DNA from: an uncultured Allobaculum sp.
Lineage (GTDB): Bacteria > Bacillota_I > Bacilli_A > Erysipelotrichales > Erysipelotrichaceae
NCBI GenBank assembly: GCA_910579655.1
Contig: CAJTVE010000003.1
Coordinates: forward strand, 1-64,000
Reading direction: 5' to 3'
Length of the DNA stretch: 64,000 nt
Positions 17,516 through 24,697 of this stretch are shown piece after piece. The notes under the pieces are model-generated. The model was not told the DNA's origin. It did no database searches and saw nothing but the letters and a program-made list of their open reading frames with translations. Each line of letters starts with the position of its first letter. Within the stretch, counting starts at the first letter, position 1. A program made the translations under genes and the position numbers.

Positions 17516-18820
17516 ATGAGTTATCAGATTCCAAGAGGAACCCAGGATATCTATGGCGATGATGGATACAGATGGCAGCAGCTCGAAAAACTGCTTCGCC
17601 ACTTCTGTTATCTGTACGACTTTGATGAAATCCGGACTCCGATCTTTGAGCATACCAACGTTTTCAAGCGCGAGAACGATTCCAGTGACATGGTCAACAA
17701 GGAAATGTATACCTTCGTGCCAGCCAACTCGAATACATCTCTTACACTTCGTCCTGAAGGAACAGCGGGTGTTGTTCGTTCATATGTAGAAAATAAAATG
17801 TATTCCAGCCCGGATCTGCCTGTAAAACTGTATTACTGTGGTCCAATGCACCGTCATGAAAGACCGCAGAAAGGCAGACTGCGCATTTTTAACCAGTTTG
17901 GAGTTGAATCTCTCGGTCTGAAAAGTCCGTATGCCGACGTAGAAGTCATGGTGATGGCGTATTCTATTCTTAAGGCTTTAGGTCTTCAGAACATTACCAT
18001 TCTGCTCAACACGCTCGGTGATGACCAATCCAGAGCTGATTATCGGGCTGCGCTAAAAGAATACTTTGCACCGTATGTTGACGATCTTTGTGCCGACTGC
18101 AAGCGTCGTTATGAACAGAACCCATTACGTCTGCTTGACTGCAAAATCGACCACGATAAAGAATGCATGAAAAATGCTCCTATCATGGCTGACTATCTCA
18201 ATGAAGAAAGCCGTGAGTACTTTGAAACGGTCACCAGTCTGCTGGATGAAATGGAAATTCCATACCGGATTGATCCAAATCTGGTGCGCGGTCTGGATTA
18301 CTATACCCACACTGTTTTTGAAATCGTCTCTGAAGACAAGAACATGGGCGCACAGGCCACTTTGTTAGCAGGTGGACGCTACGACAACCTGATCCCGTAT
18401 TTTGGCGGACCGGAACAGTCCGGTATTGGCTGGGCTCTTGGTGAAGAACGTCTTCTGTTAGCCTTAGAAGCCGAAGGGATCGATCTTGGCGGTAAGCCGG
18501 CTCTGGATGCGTATGTCATGGTTCTCAATCCTGAAGCCCGCGATTACGCCTTTGAAATCCTGACTGCTCTTCGCAGCAATGGATTTCGAAGTGACATGGA
18601 TTTCATGCAGAAATCCTTTAAGGGCCAGTTCAAGGCTGCTGATCGGGCAAAAGCCCGTTTCAATCTGTTAATTGGTGAAGACGAAGCCAAAGACGGTACA
18701 GTTACTGTTAAAAACAAGGCAACCAAAGAACAGATCACAATGCCTGTCGATGAACTGATCGACTACCTCGATCGTGCCCTGGTGGACGAAGAAGAGGAAG
18801 AACATCACCACCACAACTGA
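17516..18820 (+). CDS. hisS: histidyl-tRNA synthetase
   Basis: A class II aminoacyl-tRNA synthetase of 434 residues that charges tRNA-His. Motif 1 lies around the FDEIRTPIFEHTNVF segment, motif 2 is YCGPMHRHERPQKGR (about 108-122), and the HisRS-specific RGLDYYTHTVFE is at about 260-271. Motif 3 is GIGWALGEERLLLAL. The anticodon-binding domain begins near residue 325. The start follows a GGAGGGGA site. The protein ends with an acidic stretch and four histidines before a final Asn, outside the known fold. aspS follows in the same direction 114 bases later, the common Bacillota arrangement. Confidence 0.96.
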   Translation: MSYQIPRGTQDIYGDDGYRWQQLEKLLRHFCYLYDFDEIRTPIFEHTNVFKRENDSSDMVNKEMYTFVPANSNTSLTLRPEGTAGVVRSYVENKMYSSPDLPVKLYYCGPMHRHERPQKGRLRIFNQFGVESLGLKSPYADVEVMVMAYSILKALGLQNITILLNTLGDDQSRADYRAALKEYFAPYVDDLCADCKRRYEQNPLRLLDCKIDHDKECMKNAPIMADYLNEESREYFETVTSLLDEMEIPYRIDPNLVRGLDYYTHTVFEIVSEDKNMGAQATLLAGGRYDNLIPYFGGPEQSGIGWALGEERLLLALEAEGIDLGGKPALDAYVMVLNPEARDYAFEILTALRSNGFRSDMDFMQKSFKGQFKAADRAKARFNLLIGEDEAKDGTVTVKNKATKEQITMPVDELIDYLDRALVDEEEEEHHHHN

Positions 18821-18934
18821 TCCTGCACACTGCCCTTGGCAGGCTTGTTTTAGATTCAACTGAAGACAGAAATAAACTGCCATCACTGATTGCCTGATGA
18901 TTGAATCAGGCTCGAAAGGAATGAACTTAGATTT

Positions 18935-20794
18935 ATGAATAGAAGCCATCACAATGGAACCCTGCGTCTTGAAAACGAAGGCCAGGCCGTTGAACTGGTC
19001 GGCTGGGTTTCGAAAAAACGAAATTTTGGCGCAATGAACTTTATCGACCTGCGCGACCGCTCTGGTCTTGTGCAGCTGGTGTTTGACGAAAGCTTTAATG
19101 ACAAACTGAAAGACGTCCGGCAGGAATATGTGCTGCACGTCAAAGGCATTGTCAAGGAAAGAAAAGACAAGAATCCGCAGCTGCCAACTGGTGATATTGA
19201 AGTCATTGTCAATGATGTCGAAATCGTCAACCCGGCAAAAGTGACTCCATTAATCATTGCAGACGAAACAGATGCGCTCGAAGATACCCGGATGAAATAT
19301 CGCTATCTCGACTTGCGCCGCCCGATCATGCAGAAAAATCTCATGGAACGGGCTGCCATTGTCCGTTCTTTACGAGAATTCCTGGATAACCATGATTTTG
19401 TCGAAGTCGAAACGCCTGTCCTTGGCCGTTCGACGCCAGAAGGCGCCCGTGACTTCCTGGTTCCAAGCCGCGTCCATCCCGGTACTTTCTATGCCCTGCC
19501 CCAGTCTCCTCAGCTTTACAAGCAGCTGTTGATGATTGCAGGCATGGAACGCTATTATCAGTTTGCCCGGTGCTTTCGCGATGAGGATTTACGGGCCGAC
19601 CGTCAGACCGACTTTACCCAGCTCGATATTGAAACTTCCTTCCTGGATGAAAACCAGATTCTGTCCATGATGGAAGACATGCTCAAAAAGCTGATGAAAG
19701 ACGTTAAAGGTCTTGATATCCCAACTCCATTCTTACGCCTGAGTTGGGAAGAGGCCATGAACCGTTATGGTTCTGATAAACCAGATAACCGTTTTGGTAT
19801 GGAACTGCAGGACTTCACGGATCTGTTTAAAGACAGTGAATTTGTTCCTTTCAAACATGCCATTGAAAATGACGGTGTGATCAAGGGTATCGTTGTCGAT
19901 GACTTTGCTCCATCCAATAAGGAAATCAAGAAACTCACTGCTGATGCGCGCAAAAACGGATCCAGTGGTCTGGTTGTTCTTAAATACAAAGACGGGACGT
20001 TCTCCGGTTCTGCTGTTAAATCTTTAAAACCAGAAGAACTCGAAGCACTTGCTAGTGCCAGCCAGGTCAAAGAGGGCGGAAGCGTACTGATCGTTTCTGA
20101 TCCATGGCTGAAAACCTGCACGGCTCTTGGTGCTTTACGAAACGACATTGCTTCTGAAAAAGACCTGAAAAAGAAAGACGAATTCTCCTTCTTATGGGTG
20201 ATTGACTTTCCAATGTTTGAGTGGTCTGAAACCGAAAATCGCTGGGTTTCCCAGCATCACCCTTTCACGATGCCAAAACGCGAAGACATCCCATTACTTG
20301 ACACTGACCCAGGCAAAGTCAAAACCAATGCCTACGACTGTGTTTTGAACGGGTATGAACTTGGTGGTGGATCCATGCGTATTTACGAACAGGATCTGCA
20401 GGACAAGATTTTTGAAGTTCTTGGCTTCACACCAGAACAGACTCAACAGAAATTTGGCTTCTTCATTGACGCCTTCCAGTATGGAACGCCTCCCCATGGC
20501 GGCTTAGCCTTCGGTCTGGACCGGGTTGCGATGATTCTTGCCGGCACTGACTCCATCCGTGATGTTATCGCCTTCCCGAAAAACGCTTCGGCCCGCGATC
20601 CAATGTCTGATGCGCCAAACCTTGTTGATCCAGTTCAGCTCGATGAACTCGATCTGGCTGTCAACGTTGAACCTGAAGACCGTAAATTCTTCGAATCCTA
20701 CAAAGAAGGAAATATTCCAGTCACTTTATCGGATGGCGAAGAAATCGAAGTCTCCCTGGATGAAATCCGTGCCTGGAAAGAATCCCAGAAGTAA
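18935..20794 (+). CDS. aspS: aspartyl-tRNA synthetase
   Basis: A bacterial-type AspRS of 619 residues. An N-terminal OB-fold anticodon domain (1-110, GWVSKKRNFGAMNFIDLRDR) comes first. The class II catalytic core is interrupted by the GAD insertion domain (about 290-420). Motif 2 is RYYQFARCFRDEDLRADRQ and motif 3 GLAFGLDRVAMILAG. The position that separates discriminating from Asn-misacylating enzymes (Leu or His in characterised AspRS) is Phe in KKRNFG, so specificity is open. The ribosome binding site GAAAGGA lies 14 bases before the ATG, rather far. Likely transcribed with hisS. Confidence 0.96.
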   Translation: MNRSHHNGTLRLENEGQAVELVGWVSKKRNFGAMNFIDLRDRSGLVQLVFDESFNDKLKDVRQEYVLHVKGIVKERKDKNPQLPTGDIEVIVNDVEIVNPAKVTPLIIADETDALEDTRMKYRYLDLRRPIMQKNLMERAAIVRSLREFLDNHDFVEVETPVLGRSTPEGARDFLVPSRVHPGTFYALPQSPQLYKQLLMIAGMERYYQFARCFRDEDLRADRQTDFTQLDIETSFLDENQILSMMEDMLKKLMKDVKGLDIPTPFLRLSWEEAMNRYGSDKPDNRFGMELQDFTDLFKDSEFVPFKHAIENDGVIKGIVVDDFAPSNKEIKKLTADARKNGSSGLVVLKYKDGTFSGSAVKSLKPEELEALASASQVKEGGSVLIVSDPWLKTCTALGALRNDIASEKDLKKKDEFSFLWVIDFPMFEWSETENRWVSQHHPFTMPKREDIPLLDTDPGKVKTNAYDCVLNGYELGGGSMRIYEQDLQDKIFEVLGFTPEQTQQKFGFFIDAFQYGTPPHGGLAFGLDRVAMILAGTDSIRDVIAFPKNASARDPMSDAPNLVDPVQLDELDLAVNVEPEDRKFFESYKEGNIPVTLSDGEEIEVSLDEIRAWKESQK

Positions 20795-20830
20795 GTTCTG
20801 ATTTCGGACTCCTTCCCAGTCTCTATTCCA

Positions 20831-20878
20831 AAAAAAAACCTGAATCTGGCTTATCCAAAAGCCTGATTCAGGTTTTTT
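20831..20878 (+). terminator. terminator of hisS-aspS
   Basis: Stem AACCTGAATC with GATTCAGGTT, an inner stem-loop of 18 bases, T-run on the plus strand and A-run before it, so it may work in both directions. It begins 36 bases after the aspS stop. Confidence 0.85.
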
Positions 20879-20994
20879 CGTTTCATTTTATGGTCCTCCA
20901 CATTTGCTGGTGCTTTACGATTGTGTGGGGAATGTGGGTGGACCACATTTTGTACATCCGGTTCATTAATCTGGAGAGCAGCGAAGTGCAATTT
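20879..20994. other. short region with gene debris
   Basis: No supported gene. It lies between the aspS terminator and a 16-codon frame at 20995-21045 that follows a truncated DUF3800 gene, and may be a deletion scar. Confidence 0.3.
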
Positions 20995-21045
20995 TCAATC
21001 TTTGACGGGGCGATAGAGATTGTCGAATATGACGCCAAGATTCAT
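20995..21045 (-). pseudogene. 16-codon frame with a perfect ribosome binding site, possible gene remnant
   Basis: The minus-strand frame MNLGVIFDNLYRPVKD is preceded by AAAGGAGG at ideal spacing (5 bases) but stops after 16 codons. The leading terminator at 21064-21091 isolates it from the DUF3800 gene. It may be the 5' end of a lost gene rather than a functional peptide. Confidence 0.25.
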
Positions 21046-21063
21046 AGCTGCCTCCTTTCCATG

Positions 21064-21091
21064 AAAAAAAGCCCAGCTGGTTAGGCTGAGC
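21064..21091 (-). terminator. terminator downstream of the DUF3800 remnant
   Basis: A 7-bp stem (GCCCAGC at 21071-21077 with GCTGAGC at 21085-21091, one G-T pair) followed by seven T on the minus strand. Confidence 0.65.
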
Positions 21092-21141
21092 ACCAATTTA
21101 TATCTTCTTTTTTACGATCTCTGAAAAGAAGATTTTCTTAA

Positions 21142-21167
21142 AGTCTTTAGGTGAAAAGACTCTTTTT
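21142..21167 (+). terminator. terminator-like hairpin, plus strand
   Basis: A 7-bp stem AGTCTTT/AAAGACT, loop of 5-6, then CTTTTTT. No plus-strand gene precedes it directly, so it is either a back-up for aspS or a relic. Confidence 0.4.
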
Positions 21168-21222
21168 TCAGAATTTGACATCAATCCCTTCTGCCTTTTT
21201 TGATCGTATTGAACTTAGAAAG

Positions 21223-21636
21223 TCATGAATAGTTATGATTCATAAAATCCATTATTTGATTAGTGATAACAGATCTAAGGCTATCGCGAGTAGTGAAGTT
21301 TGACTTATCAATCTTAATCAAATAATAGTGAATCGGACTTTTCTTCACGAAATACAACATATCTTTTAGAATTTTGAAAACATCTTCACTCTTGTATTCG
21401 TGAAATGGCGGCTCTTTACAAATAAGTGGTCCTGTATGAATTGTATCGGAAATGAAATCATCATTCGTTAGCCGATTTTTGAGATATTGCACCTGAGGAT
21501 TAATGGGGTCTTTCTGATCATGGAAAACCAAGGATATCAAATAATACCGATCAGATATTGGGTTTTCAGAAGGATCATAAGCGCCAATATCTCCAGATTC
21601 ATCTATAAAAATGCTCAGTTCATTTGCACCACTCAT
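21223..21636 (-). pseudogene. C-terminally truncated DUF3800 protein
   Basis: The 137 residues begin MSGANELSIFIDESGDIG, the hallmark N-terminus of DUF3800 (acidic, possibly nuclease-like). HTGPLICKE near residue 80 also matches. Family members run to about 230 residues and carry a YYDNGQ-type motif and an acidic motif in the second half. This one stops after the middle helix, and the continuing sequence shows no further homology in any frame. The start at 21636 has a GAGGG site and is preferred to the upstream open frame. A terminator hairpin lies directly before the ribosome binding site. Either a truncated remnant or a shortened variant. Confidence 0.7.
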
Positions 21637-21649
21637 AAGCCCTCTTAAT

Positions 21650-21675
21650 AAAAAAAGGGGGAATAGCTCCCCCCC
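21650..21675 (-). terminator. G/C-run terminator immediately upstream of the DUF3800 frame
   Basis: On the minus strand a run of G, AGCTATT, a run of C and then seven T form a terminator. It lies about 14 bases before the DUF3800 start codon, which suggests either attenuation or the end of a lost upstream transcript. The homopolymer runs are slippage-prone. Confidence 0.65.
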
Positions 21676-21687
21676 ACTCGGCGGACC

Positions 21688-21705
21688 TGTCAACAACTGT
21701 TGACA
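21688..21705. promoter_or_regulatory. 18-bp near-perfect palindrome
   Basis: TGTCAACA-AC-TGTTGACA: 8-bp arms, each containing TTGACA, so it could carry opposed -35 elements or bind a dimeric regulator. It lies between the DUF3800 remnant and the small lipoprotein gene. Confidence 0.4.
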
Positions 21706-21817
21706 ACCCCAATTAGTAATCTGATGATATCAGCACGAAGGGCGGTGGTCAAGGTATCTCCCTCTCAATAGTTTTCGATCTGAAAGCCCACCTACAGTAC
21801 AATAGAGCCAAATATAT

Positions 21818-21846
21818 TTGACATTTACACCGCGGTTTTTAAATAG
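21818..21846 (+). promoter_or_regulatory. candidate promoter of the small lipoprotein gene
   Basis: A consensus -35 TTGACA at 21818-21823 is followed after 15-18 bases by AT-rich candidates (TTAAAT, AATAGT). No single perfect -10 is visible. Confidence 0.45.
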
Positions 21847-21881
21847 TAAAATAAATGCAAAACTCAGAAGGAGAAAAAACT

Positions 21882-22055
21882 ATGACATTTCGAAAACTCG
21901 GCCTGGCTGCGCTTTGCGGTTTTGCTTTGCTCATTGGCGGATGCTCTTCTTCCCAGCCGGAATCAGAAGAAGAATCCATGATGAAACTGGATGAATATAA
22001 TTCTTACTGGTCCAGCAAAAATGCAGATTCATCAACTGTTTCTTCAGAAAACTGA
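21882..22055 (+). CDS. small lipoprotein of unknown function
   Basis: 57 residues. A basic start (MTFRKLG), a hydrophobic core and the lipobox LIGGC predict lipid attachment at Cys22 by Lgt and cleavage by signal peptidase II. The mature part is only about 36 residues, acidic and Ser-rich, so it is a short surface-anchored tail without a folded domain. The ATG at 21882 has an AGAAGGAG site 7 bases upstream and replaces a weaker upstream start at 21855. A promoter candidate and a strong terminator show that it is a complete unit. I do not recognise the family. Confidence 0.75.
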   Translation: MTFRKLGLAALCGFALLIGGCSSSQPESEEESMMKLDEYNSYWSSKNADSSTVSSEN

Positions 22056-22128
22056 TCTTCAATCCGCATTCATACTGAAATATCCATCTGTGGAATGAAA
22101 GGAATCCATTTCTCTTTTCAAAAATCAA

Positions 22129-22174
22129 GCCCTGCGCATTCCAGAATTTTTTCTGGCTGCGCAGGGCATTTTTT
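22129..22174 (+). terminator. strong terminator of the lipoprotein gene
   Basis: A 10-bp GC-rich perfect stem (GCCCTGCGCA with TGCGCAGGGC) and six T. Confidence 0.9.
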
Positions 22175-22214
22175 AGTGAGGCCGTCAAGATTCCAGACCA
22201 AAAGTCCTTCTCAC

Positions 22215-22247
22215 AAAAAAGAGCAGCTATTCTGGCTTTGCTGCTCC
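22215..22247 (-). terminator. terminator overlapping the tgt stop codon
   Basis: Stem GAGCAGC/GCTGCTC followed by T-run on the minus strand. The upstream arm is formed by the last codons of tgt. Confidence 0.8.
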
Positions 22248-23510
22248 TTTAGGGGAATGTCCATAGTAATTGGACATAAATTCTTTTTTATATTCTTCAA
22301 ATCGGCCATCGAGAATTGCCTGGCGGATTTCTTCGGTTAAACGAAGCGTAAAACGAAGGTTGTGAATGCTGGCCAGATTGAAGTAGTGGGCTCTGTCTTC
22401 CGGATCCTGGCTCTTTAACAAATCCCGCAGCTGACCACGGGTCCAGCCTGCTTTGCAGACGGGACAGTCGCAGCCCTCATCAAGCGGTTGATCACTGTTG
22501 GCAAACTTTTCAATATTGATATAACCGTATTTCGTGTAAATTCGACCGTGTCTGGCCTCACGAGTCGGGGCAACACAATCAAATGTATCAGCACCGTTTT
22601 CCGATCCGATCAGAATGTCATCTGGACGGGACAGACCGAGCAGATGACGAGGCTTGCCTTCTGGCAGTTCTTCATTGCACCAGCGCAAAATGTTGTGCAG
22701 GTCACTTTTCAGAAATGCGCCGCCAAGACCATAACCGTCAAAGTCCATGGCTCCCAGTTTTCTGGCCGTGGAACGACGTAAATCTTCCCAGCGCCCTCCT
22801 TGCAGAACCCCATACAAAGACTGGCGATAGCCCAGATCATCGCGATGTTTTTTATGTTCTTCCAAAGAAATCTGGGCCCAGCGTTCTGTTCGGGCCAGGG
22901 CTTCGACATTGTACTCATATGAATCCGCCAGTGAAGTCAGTTCATCGAATGCCATATGAATATCGGCACCGATTCGGTTCTGGATATCCATAGATTCTTT
23001 GGGGCCAATGAAGTCATCCTGATCTGTAAACGGATCATGGAAATGGATGCCATCTTCCGTCACAATCGCCAGGCGGTCTTTTTTCGGAGCATTGGTCACT
23101 TCTTTTTCACGCTCCATCGAGACCACTTTTCCAATGCCGCTGCCAAGTGACATCACCTGGAAACCGCCGGAGTCCGTTAAGGTCGGTCCATTCCAGCCGG
23201 ACCACTTGGCCAGGCCGCCATTTTTGGCAATCTCATAAGATTTGTTTCGCAAGTGATATCCATTGGAAAGCATGGCCTGCGCATAGATGGAGTGCAGATC
23301 ATCCATGCTTAAAAAGCGGACTTCTCCATGTGTGCCAACGCACATAAAGGCTGGTGTTTTGATGTCGCCATGCGGTGTATGAATGGTGCCCGCCCGTCCT
23401 AACTGGCCGGGAATCCGGGCTTCGATATCAAAGCTTAATCCTTTTAATTCTGGAGCAGAATTATGGTCAGACGCTTCGGTCTGGACGGTGTTTTTTATTT
23501 CTTCCTGCAT
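22227..23510 (-). CDS. tgt: queuine/preQ1 tRNA-guanine transglycosylase
   Basis: 427 residues. Swaps guanine-34 in GUN-anticodon tRNAs for a queuosine precursor base. Family motifs are TDSGGFQVMSLG (catalytic region), GGLAKW, YGVLQGG, GGAFLK (where many bacterial enzymes have G-G-L-A), FDCVAPTR (second catalytic Asp) and the zinc site CDCPVCKAGW with a later His. The N-terminal 40 residues before FDIEA are an extension. The start at 23510 follows AAAGGAG; the TTG at 23531 lies upstream of that site. With the neighbouring VUT-family transporter and no preQ1 synthesis genes in the window, a salvage role is likely. Confidence 0.92.
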   Translation of the reverse strand: MQEEIKNTVQTEASDHNSAPELKGLSFDIEARIPGQLGRAGTIHTPHGDIKTPAFMCVGTHGEVRFLSMDDLHSIYAQAMLSNGYHLRNKSYEIAKNGGLAKWSGWNGPTLTDSGGFQVMSLGSGIGKVVSMEREKEVTNAPKKDRLAIVTEDGIHFHDPFTDQDDFIGPKESMDIQNRIGADIHMAFDELTSLADSYEYNVEALARTERWAQISLEEHKKHRDDLGYRQSLYGVLQGGRWEDLRRSTARKLGAMDFDGYGLGGAFLKSDLHNILRWCNEELPEGKPRHLLGLSRPDDILIGSENGADTFDCVAPTREARHGRIYTKYGYINIEKFANSDQPLDEGCDCPVCKAGWTRGQLRDLLKSQDPEDRAHYFNLASIHNLRFTLRLTEEIRQAILDGRFEEYKKEFMSNYYGHSPKGAAKPE

Positions 23511-23651
23511 AGAAAACTCCTTTCTGAACAAAAGACTGGATCTCTTTGTTTGGATAAAGAAACCCAGTCTTCTGGTTCGTTCTATTTTTTTGAGGCTGAC
23601 TACTTCGATCCGACAAATCAGCCTGGAAAGGGCTGAAAATTAAGCGGCCGG

Positions 23652-24311
23652 CTAAGCCTTGGCTGCTTCTTTTGGATCATGGCTGAGATAGACAGCCAGT
23701 TTTTTCTGGATTACGGCTTCAACTGGGGAAAGAATCAGTTCCAAGCCCATCCCTAGTATATAAGCAAAAACTGCCTGCGCAAGGAATTCGTTAAACGGAA
23801 GCACCCCGATAAATGCGATAGTTTCAAACGTTGCTGAATCCAGAATATGCGCAAATGCACTTGAACATAAGGCACGGGCAATAAAGCTGTGAGCAAAGAT
23901 CGAGTTGGAGGATTTCATCTTGATAAACAGATAGTTGTTTAACAGGTTGGACAGCAGATATCCGCATAGAGAACCCAGAATGATTCTTGGCGAAAAACCA
24001 AGAACGGAAGCAAAGGCTTCCTGCAGATCCCATCCCGGATAAGGGGGCAGTGCAATAACCGCATAGAAAACCACAACCGCGATCAGATTGACCAGAAAGC
24101 CTGACAGGATCACCCGAGTTGCAATTTTCTTGCCAAACAGCTCGATGATCAAGTCGCCAAGAATATAGGTCAGCGGAAACAAAACCAGTCCGCCATCTAC
24201 CGCAATTCCCGCCAGATTCCAGAGCTTGATCGCACTGAGATTGGAAATCAGCAGTGTGCCGGCACTTAATGCCGTAAAGTAGATCAGTAATTTTAATTTT
24301 CTGTCGTTCAT
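23652..24311 (-). CDS. VUT/YhhQ-family queuosine precursor transporter
   Basis: A membrane protein of 219 residues with about six hydrophobic segments. It matches the VUT family (DUF165, YhhQ/QPTR): LISNLSAIKLW near residue 22, FPLTYILGDLIIELFGKK near 45-62, and the C-terminal DSATFETIAFIGV region. Members import queuine or preQ1/preQ0. It lies 141 bases upstream of tgt on the same strand, supporting that role. The gap holds a 7-bp inverted repeat with no T-tract, so read-through is possible. No preQ1 riboswitch is visible upstream. The AAAAGG site sits very close to the ATG. Confidence 0.85.
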   Translation of the reverse strand: MNDRKLKLLIYFTALSAGTLLISNLSAIKLWNLAGIAVDGGLVLFPLTYILGDLIIELFGKKIATRVILSGFLVNLIAVVVFYAVIALPPYPGWDLQEAFASVLGFSPRIILGSLCGYLLSNLLNNYLFIKMKSSNSIFAHSFIARALCSSAFAHILDSATFETIAFIGVLPFNEFLAQAVFAYILGMGLELILSPVEAVIQKKLAVYLSHDPKEAAKA

Positions 24312-24697
24312 ACCTTTTAGTATAGACAGATTTCTGCTTGCTTCCCTGTCTGGAGCGCTTTCACTTTTATGGACTGGATACCATTATCCGCTGTCCACGG
24401 TATTTTCTGAAATTTCTGTTTGTCAAACGAATCGATTCCCAAAAAAAATCAATTTTCAGATGCTGTTTCGGCTTTAAGATAATTCTGAATGATCAAACGG
24501 ATTTTAACAGTTAAATACCAGATTCTTCAAAAATGGAAAAACAATCCTTGGTTTTATCCGCTCTGGAAGCTGTGAAAAGCTATGCCTCTTATGCCTTGAC
24601 CAGTCGCCTGAAGCGCCATGAAAAAAGCCATGGCCTTTATTGGAGGTCATGACTTGATTCATCTTTGTCTTTCCTGACTGATTGATGCCAGTCTCAA
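24312..24697. other. stretch with no supported gene
   Basis: Between htpG and the transporter gene. GCCATG/CATGGC and overlapping inverted repeats with a run of six T occur near 24617-24640 and may serve as a weak htpG terminator, but the pairing is ambiguous. Confidence 0.35.

Noticed and set aside
18920..18937. Five-codon upstream frame coupled to aspS
   Set aside because: Its ATG touches the GAAAGGA site with no spacing, so initiation there is implausible.
24312..24400. preQ1 riboswitch before the VUT transporter gene
   Set aside because: No match to the conserved preQ1-I or preQ1-II core sequences; only the family context suggested it.
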